From Saccoglossus kowalevskii (Eukaryota; Hemichordata; Enteropneusta; Harrimaniidae), in the NCBI RefSeq assembly GCF_000003605.2, contig NW_003130357.1, positions 445,208 through 473,661 on the forward strand: a stretch of 28,454 nt of DNA. The letters are read 5' to 3'. Position 1 is the stretch's first letter; each line of letters begins with the position of its first letter. The position numbers and the translations under genes are program-made. The notes under the pieces were generated by a model. It did no database searches and was not told the DNA's origin. It saw only the letters and a program-made list of their open reading frames with translations. Shown here piece after piece: positions 9,776 to 19,393 of this stretch.

Positions 9776-10969
9776 GGCATTCAGTTGTTTACCGAAATAT
9801 TTAATACATAGTATATTACGTGATGCCGGCATACAGTTGTTTACAGAAATGTTTAATACATAGTCTATTACGTGATGTCGACATACAGTTGTTTACAGAA
9901 ATATTTAATACATAATCTATTACGTGATGTCGGCATACAGTTGTTTACAGAAATATTTAATACATAGTCTATTACGTGATGTCGGCATACAGTTGTTTAC
10001 AGAAATATTTAATACAGTCTATTACGTGATATCGGCATACAGTTGTTTACAAAAATATTTAATACATAGTCTATTACGTGATGTCGGCATACAGTTGTTT
10101 ACAGAAATATTTAATACAGTCTATTACGTGATATCGGCATACAGTTGTTTACAAAAATATTTAATACATAGTCTATTACGTAATGTCGACATACAGTTGT
10201 TTACAGAAATATTTAATACATAGTCTATTACGTGATGTCGGCATACAGTTGTTTACATAAATATTTAATACATAATCTATTACGTGATGCCGGCATACAG
10301 TTGTTTACAGAAATATTTAATACATAGTCTATTACGGGATATCGGCATACAGTTGTTTACATAAATATTTAATACATAGTCTATTACGTGATGCCGGCAT
10401 ACAGTTGTTTACAGAAATATTTAATACATAGTCTATTACGTGATGCCGGCATACAGTTGTTTACAGAAATATTTAATACATAGTCTATTACGTGATATCG
10501 GCATACAGTTGTTTACAGAAATATTTAATACATAGTCTATTACGTGATGCCGGCATACAGTTGTTTACAGAAATATTTAATACATAGTCTATTACGTGAT
10601 ATCGGCATACAGTTGTTTACATAAATATTTAATACATAGTCTATTACGTGATGCCGGCATACAGTTGTTTACAGAAATATTTAATACATAGTCTATTACG
10701 TGATGTCGGCATACAGTTGTTTACAGAAATATTTAATACAGTCTATTACGTGATGTCGGCATACAGTTGTTTACAAAAATATTTAATACATAGTCTATTA
10801 CGTAATGTCGACATACAGTTGTTTACAGAAATATGTAATACATAGTCTCGTACGTGATGTCGACGTACAGTTGATTACAGAAATATTTAATACATAGTCT
10901 ATTACGTGATGTCGGCACACAGTTGTTTACAGAAATATTTAATACATACATGTAGTACATTACGTGATG
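9776..10969 (+). repeat. 52-bp satellite array, about 23 monomers
   Basis: Monomers carry CGGCATACAGTTGTTTACAG, then an AATATTTAATACATAG-type block and TCTATTACGTGATG. Anchoring on CGGCATAC or CGACATAC gives starts at 9827, 9879, 9931, 9983, 10033, 10085, 10135, 10187, 10239, 10291 and onward to 10913, with spacing 52 except three of 50. The 50-bp monomers lack two bases in ATACATAGTCT. The first and last units are diverged, as is usual at array edges. Variant combinations recur as blocks: the units from 10085 resemble those from 10707, and those from 10291 resemble those from 10551. The open frames within it (for example 9924-10223) result from the repeat and are not genes. Confidence 0.95.
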
Positions 10970-11038
10970 TAACCAGTGTAATACTGAAGACATCAAACAA
11001 GTGTTGTTGCTAATATATCTTGTGACGATATACTAGTA

Positions 11039-11150
11039 TGGCAATGCAATGGCAATAATATAATTTATTTAACGGTGTAAAAGTAAGCCACGCTGGGTTC
11101 GAAACCCGTCATTTCTGCAAAACAACTATATTTATTATTATTATTCTGAA
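11039..11150 (+). other. Possible degenerate tRNA-derived SINE
   Basis: GGTTCGAAACC (11096-11106) fits the RNA polymerase III B-box consensus perfectly. A weak A-box-like sequence (TGGCAATG) begins 57 bases upstream at 11039, and a TTATTATTATTATT tail follows at about 11131. That order is typical of a tRNA-related SINE. The A-box fit is poor and no cloverleaf folds, so this is a low-confidence call. Confidence 0.25.
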
Positions 11151-11411
11151 TATTTTATAGGTTTTGGCTGTAATTCCCAAACCATTCGAACGACTTTCGG
11201 CGACATTGTTTGTACATTACTCCTGGAGCACGAAGTCCGGTAATGTTATGTCAGTATGCGTAAAATGTTAATTGTATTTCTTGTGAAGAACTGTGAAGTC
11301 TTTTTAGTTGAGTATTGGTACAGTTAGGCAGACCGAGAGGGAGGAATATGTCTTTAATATATGTAGTAATTGAGTAATATTTTATTTTAGTAGGTGAAAG
11401 TTAACTTGTGA

Positions 11412-11847
11412 GATTATAAGGTTATTACGAAGATACATCAAAGTATGCACAAAGACAGTACAGCGGCAGTATCGCGGTATTTTACGGGGTATTTTCATCC
11501 CACCATATAAGGAAATGCAAATTTCAAATATGGAATGATTACGCGCGTACGCGTCCTCTAATAATACAACAAACATGGCTGCCACCAGAGTTTGACCGAA
11601 ATTCACACAAAGAAGTTCCGATTCTGTTCTAAACAGAATTTTAGAATTCGGCATTCCCATGATGTATCCTTGGAAGGAAAAGATGTATAACAATAAGGTT
11701 ATTACGAGGATACCTCAAAGTATGCACTTTATACCTACTGTGAGGTTATAAAAGTATGCACGGAAGCAGTACGGAGACCGTATCGACTGACGCATAGGTA
11801 GTGCAATAGTGCACATGATGCCGTTTTTTCGCGATAACCTTATAACC
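11412..11847. mobile_element. MITE-like element with imperfect terminal inverted repeats
   Basis: The left end GATTATAAGGTTATTACGAA (11412-11431) matches the reverse complement of the right end (11828-11847) at 17 of 20 bases. A 35-base stretch from the left end (11416-11450) recurs in direct orientation at 11693-11727 with two mismatches. A third related block containing AAAGTATGCAC lies at 11746-11782, and a more diverged one near 12403-12450. No transposase is present, consistent with a non-autonomous element or nested copies of one. The minus-strand open frame over 11382-11693 shows no recognisable protein. Confidence 0.45.
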
Positions 11848-13278
11848 CTTTTGCTTGTAACAATAATTCAATGAGAGTTAATAACCCGAAATGACAACGA
11901 AAACCTTTTGCACTGCGGTGAAGGTGGCGTAAAGTGATTTTATTTTAGTCGCGTGCAATTGCGCCCAGCGTCCAATGTAAACAAAAGCAATATTTAAAAC
12001 ATGACGTCAATGCGACGGGAGGGTATTGCTGAAATGATTTATTACTGTAAAAAAAAAAAAAAAAAGATGTATAATAACATTAATTTGAAATATACGGGTG
12101 TGCATGGGGTGTGATGGCGTTGCGAGATTGTCACAATATCGCAATAGAAACCTACTTAACTAGTAATCTACATGAAAATTAGTCCGTGAATGAACTGATT
12201 CGTATTCATCTCGAACCATTTTCGGCAGCGAAATTGCTTATTCGCAAAGTGTGTAACAATTTGCGTTTCTGTTTACCCATGTCTTGAGTTACGCTCCATT
12301 GACGTGTACGAAATGAGATTGCTTTCAAACGCTAGCAAAGCGTGAGAGTTCGCTTCTCGTACGAAGCTTGCACAACCCCATCGTATGAATCCTTGATAAT
12401 AATAAGGTCACCACGATATTACCGCAAAGTATTACAGAACGGCATCGACTTATACTATTCGCCTTAGTGGATACAATCGCCGTAGTTTGCGGCATTCTGG
12501 TGATAATCTTGCGTTATAATGTTGTGTAACGTAGTCTTTATAGTAATATCCTTGTGACGTTTTTTTTGGGACTACTTTATTGCATGCGTTAGAATACATA
12601 CTTTTGTAATGGTTATATGTCACCTGATCACCAAAGTGTATTGATATGTAAAAAGTAGTGCCGTTGGTGTAACTGAAAATGGCGGAATAAACAAGAAGTT
12701 AAACGTGAAAGCTGTCTGGTTTCTTTGATGTTTCGTGTGTTCCTGAATCAACACATCACGATCCTTATATTGCTTTTCATGATTTTATATATACATGTAA
12801 TAATATCATGAATGCGAGACAGGATTCCTAATTACGCCTCTTATGTAGGACACATATGATTAGAACCATTTTATTTGACATGTATTATATTGTGAGACCA
12901 ATTATGATAGATGTGACTAGTCGGCAAGGTATGCTTACTCATTCCAAACACGTCAGTGGTTCATGACAGATGGTCGGTTCTCCATTTTGTAAACAGTGGT
13001 GTACCTCTCATGGACCTAGCCACTTAGTGTTGCCAAGTAAGGCAACAAACACTCTCCCTGTTGGGACACTCGTATCAAAGTTGTTGTAGCAGCTTTTATG
13101 AAAAAAACACTAATGTTCGTATTTAGTCAAACAAATGAAGATAAATAAATGATTTGTTTGCCTATTATCGAATATTCATGAACTATTTTCATTCTAAACT
13201 GGTACATCGGAAATTTCGTTAGAAAAATTGGCATTGTTTCCCATGCCTGCAAATACTAATCTTACTTCATTAAAAACA
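11848..13278. other. Intergenic stretch, no supported gene
   Basis: No family is recognised and no long open frame is present. It holds the A17 run, a TGACGTCA palindrome at 12002-12009 and a diverged relative of the MITE-like repeat near 12403-12450. Confidence 0.5.
12049..12065 (+). repeat. Poly(A) run, 17 bases
   Basis: An uninterrupted run of 17 A, 40 bases after a TGACGTCA palindrome. No retroposed gene is recognised upstream. Confidence 0.9.
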
Positions 13279-13389
13279 TATATAATATAATATAATATAA
13301 TATAATATAATATAATATAATATAATATAATATAATATAATATAATATAATATAATATTATAATATAATATAATATAATATAATATAAT
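13279..13389 (+). repeat. (TATAA)n microsatellite
   Basis: A pentanucleotide TATAA array of roughly 110 bases with one interruption near 13357 where the phase changes. Confidence 0.9.
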
Positions 13390-14467
13390 GTATATAATAC
13401 ATATATCCAGAAAACATTACAAGGACATTGAGTGGTTTTCTTGAGGTTGATTCAGGTAATTGACATTGCATTCGCACTTTGTAAATATCGGTCCCAAAAC
13501 AGGCTCAAAATATGTACACATTCTCTTAGTAATGCTTGCTACATATTTATTCACACACATTTCATTTCGGGGTTATTGATATTTTACCCCAACAACAAAC
13601 ATACCCACAATTTAATTGACCTTAAAAAACAAATAAAAACATCCTAACTCAACTAGTGTTGTGTGTCTAATGTTGCAAATCTAATTAAGAGGTCGCTTAA
13701 ATTCATAATCTGCGGGGTCTCTATACCCATCCATAAACTCGACAATATATTATGGATTTTCCAACATGAAATGTAACTTTAGAGACAAAATTATGTCAGA
13801 AACTAATAATCCGTTAAATGTTTATCAGGTTTATATTTATTTAAATCAATAAATGTATATGATTGCACATAGCACAAACTGATACAAGTCGTTCACTATA
13901 ATGAATTGATCACGTATAAACTCACAATCGTTTATATCTCGCAACATTAAGCAGATTAAGCAACGAATGTTTGGAACCGGCTGCTAAAATCTTAAAATGA
14001 GTTTAGGAACATACACTTGTTGACGTTATATGTCGTTACACACTTTAAAGCGGGAGGGTCGTCCCCTGCGCACGCGCGGGGATTGAGTCCCAAGCAACGA
14101 TAACAACACACGCTAAAAACGCAAAGTCTCATGGGTAGACGGTTGTTTGGAAACAATGACACCCTATAGCCATTTGACGCATGCGTAGATGACGAATTCT
14201 CCACTTCAACAAGCAATGTAACCTGGCATTGTGTCGGACTTCAACATTGATTATTTGATATCGTGAAATCCGTGTACGATTAACGACATTTACAAAGAAG
14301 ATGGAGTTCGGAAGTTCCCAAAAAGAGATATTTTGCGCATTAACCAATTTATTTTTTAAATTACCGAATCACGCATATACAAACTAATAATTACTACTGA
14401 GTATGCAAATACAAATAGCACACCTTGTTTCAAATCTGATTGCCAGCTTATTATTTAAATATTGTAA

Positions 14468-14470
<3 letters not shown>
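13390..14470. other. Intergenic stretch, no supported gene
   Basis: Open frames are short (up to about 75 codons) and overlap on opposite strands without family resemblance. A GC-richer patch at 14048-14095 includes GGGATTGAGTCCC, weakly like a pol III B box. Confidence 0.5.
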
Positions 14471-14499
<29 letters not shown>

Positions 14500-14752
14500 N
14501 NNNNNNNNNNNNNNNNNNNNNNNNNNNNNNNNNNNNNNNNNNNNNNNNNNNNNNNNNNNNNNNNNNNNNNNNNNNNNNNNNNNNNNNNNNNNNNNNNNNN
14601 NNNNNNNNNNNNNNNNNNNNNNNNNNNNNNNNNNNNNNNNNNNNNNNNNNNNNNNNNNNNNNNNNNNNNNNNNNNNNNNNNNNNNNNNNNNNNNNNNNNN
14701 NNNNNNNNNNNNNNNNNNNNNNNNNNNNNNNNNNNNNNNNNNNNNNNNNNNN

Positions 14753-14812
<60 letters not shown>
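14471..14812. repeat. (AT)n microsatellite containing an assembly gap
   Basis: AT dinucleotides run from 14471 to 14499 and from 14753 to 14812. Between them lie 253 undetermined bases (14500-14752). The true array may be longer or may include other sequence. Confidence 0.95.
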
Positions 14813-14814
<2 letters not shown>

Positions 14815-16353
14815 CAAATATAATATTTATTTGTGTTCTATCATAAACAAACATAACACATAATAACCAATTATATTCAATTTGAATAAGTGAATAACTT
14901 ATAAAGAAGCGCATTATATTTTATGAGCTCCTCCTTTATGACGTCATACAACCAGATTTATCCCACAGTCAATATCATATCAACAACAACAACACAATTT
15001 TGAAACAGGCATGGACCAAGCTCAAAACAACACTATTAAGCAGGAAGTGATGATATGCTGTAATAAGCACCGCACAAATGACGAAACATTTGTAGTCAAG
15101 GTTTCCTAGTTACTAGTCTTGAAAAATTCATTCATTTGAAATCGATATTGAGATTGACCTTTCAACATTTATTCGTTAGTGCGTTTATCACGTTCCAATC
15201 TTCTCTTACCGCCCACTTTTATACTACGGAGGAGAAAGAAATAATCAGATGATTTAGTGTTTGAGCAATGATTTAATTATCTGACCTGAGTTACCATAAC
15301 AATAAGAAGATTGACTTAAAATATGTATAGCTGAGAAGGAAAACACTTAGACATTGACCCTACATTACATACAAATATAACATAATAAAGACTATATTTC
15401 AAAATGAAAAACAATAAACATTCAACACTTTCTGTATTCTGATATTCTCATTGCCACCCAACTGGTTAAAACCACTGTTCTTCAGCACCTAGTTAGAAAA
15501 CGATTCTATGTTTCTATCAAAATGTAAAACCATTCCGGAAGTTGCGTTTATTGAAATTAGTATATCATATGACGTCATTGTTCCAACGTTGATGTCTGAA
15601 ATTTGTCCTTTATTTTAAAACATGAGCTCGTGGTTGATCCTTAGTCATACAAATATAACAAGAACATTGTTGAATACATTTTTAAAGACGAGTCTACTTA
15701 TTTGTACAAAAGAGCACTTTGACCAGTATCAGTACCGTGAGTGAGCAGTTATAGGCCATCCCGTGAATCGCTAGCATTTTATTCGTGAAATAGGTAGCCC
15801 ATCTATCAATTATGCTATTACAAAAAATCAGAATACCTCAGAACATGCTCAATATAACCACTTCCGGTTTAACCTAAATCCAAGATGGCTGCCAAACCAA
15901 ATGATCAATTAACATTTCGAAATTTACGTGCATCAGTTGTCATAGTCGCCAATTACAGAAAAAATACAGCGACATATGGTCATGGAGATCAACGTTAAAA
16001 ATTGTATAAAATTGAAAACAACAACTTTAACAAAACATTGTATTGTAATATGTTTGAAATAAATTTTGGAAAAAAAATATTCCTAAAAAAACATTGTTTT
16101 TACGCAAGCGTCTTTCGAACTGGTCGTCATTTTACGTCAAAACTTACAGTAGATGAAACGAAAGCAATCAAAAGCGACAACAGAAAATCGAGGGCATATT
16201 AAAAGTGTTTACAAGCAAGATCATGTACAAAGTAGTTGCCGATAATGTGTTAAACAGTATATGCCACGCATATTCCATGCTTTTACACGTGAGTAGTTAG
16301 CCACATGATTCTGACGTGGCGCCATGTTGGAAATAGCTTTCCGTGATCGTTAG
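14813..16353. other. Intergenic stretch, no firm gene
   Basis: Mostly AT-rich sequence with TGACGTCA palindromes at 14939-14946 and 15570-15577. The only gene-like sign is the 37-codon frame at 15885-15998. Confidence 0.45.
15885..15998 (+). CDS. Candidate 37-residue small ORF with strong start context
   Basis: CAAGATGGCTGCC gives an excellent start context, and the same string resembles the YY1 element found at many animal transcription starts. The frame runs 37 codons (MAAKPNDQLTFRNLRASVVI and onward) to TAA at 15996-15998. I recognise no domain, signal peptide or membrane segment. It could be a small ORF, the first exon of a gene whose donor is not obvious, or simply a YY1-like site. Confidence is low. 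Confidence 0.2.
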   Translation: MAAKPNDQLTFRNLRASVVIVANYRKNTATYGHGDQR

Positions 16354-16596
16354 TTTTTCTTATCCGATCATTATACGCCATTCCACTATATTTTACCAAA
16401 AGTTGTATCCTATCTAGGAGATGGACAAGTAAGATTACTCATCAACAAGGCAGGAAACTACTCCCAGGTTCACAGCCGATTTCAGTGGCATCAAAGTAGC
16501 AGTCGAGACCTAGCTCTTCTACACAATTCCAAAATCGACGTTGAAATTGCTAGTGATAACCATCTTTGCGAACCAGTGAGAAACAATATCGAATAA
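16354..16596 (+). other. Unrecognised 80-codon open frame upstream of the DIRS-like relic
   Basis: The frame is open from the TAG at 16351-16353 to TAA at 16594-16596 without an early ATG. It includes KVVSYLGDGQVRLLINKAGN and RFQWHQSSSRDL. It lies about 850 bp upstream of the reverse-transcriptase remains and on the same strand, where the first (gag-like) ORF of a DIRS-type element could lie. No family similarity is recognised, so the link rests on position only. Confidence 0.2.
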
Positions 16597-17449
16597 TAAC
16601 ATATCACTCAATAACAGTGAAGCGGGGATTCAGCGGGAAGACAATTTCTAATTTTCAGGAAACTGTTCGTCGGCAGGCCACAATATAGCCTTGGCATTCC
16701 TTTGTAACCACTCTGCACATAGATCAGCCATTCACCGGGGTAGAAACAGCAGTTTCTCAATTTATTGCCTTCTATGGTAATGGCACTAGCAATACGAATG
16801 GGGTGCAGTGTTGTGTCTCATGATTTACCGACGATAGTCTCCCCAGTGTCTTCCCAGATGTGAAAAATTATAGTGGAAGGTAAATATATTAACCTTGCTG
16901 CTCTGCGCACGTTGGCCCACGAAAGCTTTGAAAGACGGATGGATTGGATTTGTCGGGTAACACAGTTTTTAGTGGCCTTCAGAAGGCATGTGCGAGGCTT
17001 ATTCTGGCAGACGGGAAAAGTTAGGCCTATATAAGAACGATATTACCATTAAAGCTACCACATACCTCCAATACAAAAACGTTAAAGTAGACTGGTCACT
17101 GCAGGAAAGCTGCTTCACGTGTTATCTACAGCTGCAGTACCCTACACCCTGCCGACTTTTGTCTGTGTAAACAACCGAATTATGTACAGGGACGTTAATT
17201 TCAGCCTCAGTCGAATTCCAATGACATTAGAAGTAGACCCAGACTTTTCTGGCAATAAAGGGAAACTTGCAACAACTTCACTGGTGATAAATATTTCACC
17301 AATAATGTGCCTGCCAGAAATAACGCACTAGTTGTTTCAAGCAGACTATTGGTCTTTTTCGGAGCCCCCTTATCAGGTATACTGTATAAACCCACTAAGA
17401 GTAGCGGAGGGGAAATATTCAAGAAAAAAACAAACAATTGTTTGCAATG

Positions 17450-17960
17450 CATGACAACTCAAGCATTCCAAGTCTGAATGAATTTATTGATAAAGACTCT
17501 TATTCATTATCTTATATTACTGTTGATGATACAATACAAAAATTGAAGCGTGTTGGTAATGAATAATATCAAGTTTGAAATCATGGATGTATTCAAACAA
17601 ATATCTTAGTACCCATCTGTTTGAAATTTGCATGATATCAAATGGGATGACTGCTATTATTTCTTTGTTAGACTAAAGTTTTTTGCAGTTTTTGCTGTAC
17701 CTTTAGTCCTGCACTTTTTAACTATAGATGCCAATGAAAGGGCTTCTATGTGTTCAATGGCAATTATGTTGTTGATTGTTGATTCTCTTCAGATACTTTT
17801 ATCCAAGCATAAAACTGTGGTTCACACACAAGACCTGGACTATCTTGATATTGTTCTCAATGAGATAATTGTAACTAAACAAGATTTATTATTATTATTG
17901 TGCCTGGATGGTCATTCATTTCTCACCTGCTGCTGTTAGCAGCTTCAATTTCTTAACTTC
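17450..17960 (+). pseudogene. DIRS-like reverse transcriptase remnant
   Basis: The region begins with NSSIPSLNEFID...YSLSYITVDD in the frame of 17450, which corresponds to the family's SVNDFID...TFDDAV region. After TAA at 17564-17566 it continues in another frame with IKFEIMDVFKQI, where families have (A)K-D-I-K-D-A-F-R; the catalytic Asp region of RT motif A is altered. TAG at 17607 and TGA at 17622 follow, then HDIKWDDCYYFFVRL, like the family's GxKWxxxYYFFxRLxFG. LLSKHKTVVHTQDLDYLDIV matches the conserved HKTVGPTQxLxYLGIxLD block. A further shift near 17897 gives VPGWSFISHLLLLA, like PGRSFxxRLLxLA. The YxDD-like catalytic motif is not recognisable. It is non-functional. Confidence 0.75.
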
Positions 17961-18296
17961 GCTATGGAATTGTTTATGTGGGGGTAACTTCCTAGAAGCC
18001 TGGACTGGTGCACATTGCTTTCTTTACAGCACTGTGACTTACGTTTCCGATATTGATATTTTTACCAATGCTTCGTTTAGATTGGGTTAGAGAGGTATTA
18101 TCAAGCTTGTTGTTTTAGTGACAAATGGCTGATTGAGTTAGATATGGAACAATAAGATGAGTTATCAATGGTTGTATCCTATTGTGGTGATGACAGTGCT
18201 TTGGACTCATTATCTAGTTTCCAGTTTCAGAGGTTTCGCCTATTGGCACCTGTAGCACAGAGAACAAGATTCAGTGTCGTCCATTTTGGAGGGTAA
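17961..18296 (+). pseudogene. DIRS-like RNase H remnant
   Basis: FTNAS at about 18055 occupies the place of FTDAS, the first catalytic Asp of RNase H, here Asn. After the stop at 18088-18090 a different frame gives RYYQACCFSDKWLIELDMEQ, like GYGAxFxxxWFxGEW. The end is clear: DSLSSFQFQRFRLLAP from about 18201, matching the family's ADALSRFQxxRFRxLAP signature, followed by TAA at 18294-18296. Only about 45 codons separate the first Asp from this signature. A full RNase H needs far more, so the centre with the other acidic residues is deleted or unrecognisable. Confidence 0.7.
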
Positions 18297-18377
18297 CCCA
18301 TATTTAGCTTCAACTGCTTATGTATTTACGTATTTGGAAGCAATGGTGGTCCTTTAGATAAATTAATTTTATTTTGT

Positions 18378-18958
18378 AAGGCTATCAAACGCGTTCAGGG
18401 TCAACATGTTAGAACCAGCCTTCCAATAACATTGTGGCTCAGTTAATGACTAAGTTAAATAAAGGTATTTTCGTTGTTTGCACTTTTTAGGCTGTGGAGA
18501 ATGTACGACAGACATAAAAAAACTTTGATTCATTTCTACGCGGAGGATGTCAAATTTCAGGGTACTAGCAAGGCTTACTTGACTCTAAAAAGCTTTAAAA
18601 CAGGCCCCTTTTGTAAAGGTATCACTATTAGTCTTGATACTTATTACCCATTGAAGGCTTTCATTTACATGTAGTCATCCTTAAAATCACAAGATCCTAT
18701 GTTTGTTTTGGAAGACTGCCAACAATTATCGCGCTCTCGCTTTTTGCATTATTTGCGATTACTTTTAGATGCTATTGGCGTGGATTCTCTCAAATACTCA
18801 GGGCATTCACCCAGAAAAGCAGCTGCCACTACAAGCGCAGGAGAACAAGTTGATTTGATTAAAACATTAGATTGCTAGAGTTCTGATACACCCATTATAT
18901 TCATGTAGCAAAAGAGTCAGTGCATACTGCTCAGCTAGCCATAGTTATACATGTTTAA
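18378..18958 (+). pseudogene. DIRS/Crypton-type tyrosine recombinase remnant
   Basis: One frame is interrupted by TAA 18444, TAG 18672 and TAG 18876. It shows in order AIKRVQGQHVRTSLPIT (18384 on), FALFRLWRM (18477 on), a TLKSFKTGPFCKGITISL block (the family's LxxSKTDPFRKGxxIxL), FVLEDCQQLSRSRF (18702 on), and YSGHSPRKAAATTSAG, which contains the H-x2-R catalytic pair of tyrosine recombinases. LIKTLDC followed by SSD then matches LIKTLGRWSSD, with the Trp replaced by a stop. The expected nucleophilic Tyr block (YTHYIHV) lies in another reading frame from 18887 and runs to TAA at 18956-18958. The enzyme is dead through stops plus this frameshift. Crypton transposons carry related recombinases, but the adjacent RT and RNase H favour a DIRS-like element. 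Confidence 0.8.
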
Positions 18959-19176
18959 CAGTAGTTTATTTTTTTGTATGTCAACTTTGTATATTTTGTA
19001 GTCAATTGCATGTAAATTAATTGTTATCTTGGGGCATTCTGTAATTACATTTTTTGCAAGCTGCTCATATCTCTCAAGATTGTAGTTGAAAAATTTATTG
19101 TAATTTTTTGTAATCTTTATTTCAAATTTTATATTGTTTTATTTAACACTTTTATCCCACTTTCCAGGTAACATCT

Positions 19177-19332
19177 AACTTAAGTAGGCACAGTCCCCGC
19201 CGTGTCCATGTGTAACGTCTACATTCGCTGCATCCATGTCCAACCTAAGGAGTCTCAGCCCTCACCGTGTCTACGTTTTAACAACTTCATGCAGCCCTCG
19301 CTGCTCAATGATACCACAGCCCTTGCTGCGCA
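19177..19332 (+). repeat. Four imperfect 16-bp motifs (CAGYCCYYRCYGYKYM-like)
   Basis: Related motifs start at 19191 (CAGTCCCCGCCGTGTC), 19256 (CAGCCCTCACCGTGTC), 19292 (CAGCCCTCGCTGCTCA) and 19317 (CAGCCCTTGCTGCGCA). The first two sit inside a 31-base direct repeat (19177-19207 and 19242-19272, 23 of 31 identical). They are GC-rich in an AT-rich setting, about 230 bp after the recombinase remnant, and could be part of the element's terminal region. That link is inference. Confidence 0.55.
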
Positions 19333-19393
19333 AACATCATTTAACACAGAAATCAAGGAAAAAAGCTACAAGTATATTCCAATCATTTATTAA

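Larger units (their letters stand above)
17380..18958 (+). mobile_element. Decayed DIRS-like tyrosine-recombinase retrotransposon
   Basis: Three degraded coding segments lie in the order and orientation typical of DIRS-type elements: reverse transcriptase, RNase H, then tyrosine recombinase. These elements integrate with a recombinase rather than a DDE integrase, and they lack ordinary LTRs. Here all segments carry stops and frame changes. The RT-to-recombinase span of about 1.5 kb is shorter than expected, mainly because the middle of the RNase H region is missing. Element ends are not resolved. Candidate 5' material extends up to 16354, and four short repeated motifs lie at 19191-19332. Assignment to the DIRS, PAT or Ngaro group is not possible from what remains. 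Confidence 0.8.

Noticed and set aside
9924-10845. Open frames with repeated AYSCLQKYLIHSLLR-like peptides
   Set aside because: They are translations of the satellite; adjacent monomers shift frame and no start or family supports a gene.
9776-10969. Regular repeats resembling a CRISPR array
   Set aside because: Monomers abut without unique spacers, and the setting is eukaryotic; it is a tandem satellite.
11569-11592. ATGGCTGCC start-like site
   Set aside because: The frame closes after a few codons.
14048-14095. GGGATTGAGTCCC resembling a pol III B box
   Set aside because: Two core positions differ from consensus, and no A box or tail is found.
14384-14914. Long open frames across the gap
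   Set aside because: They consist of Tyr-Ile repeats from (AT)n plus undetermined bases.
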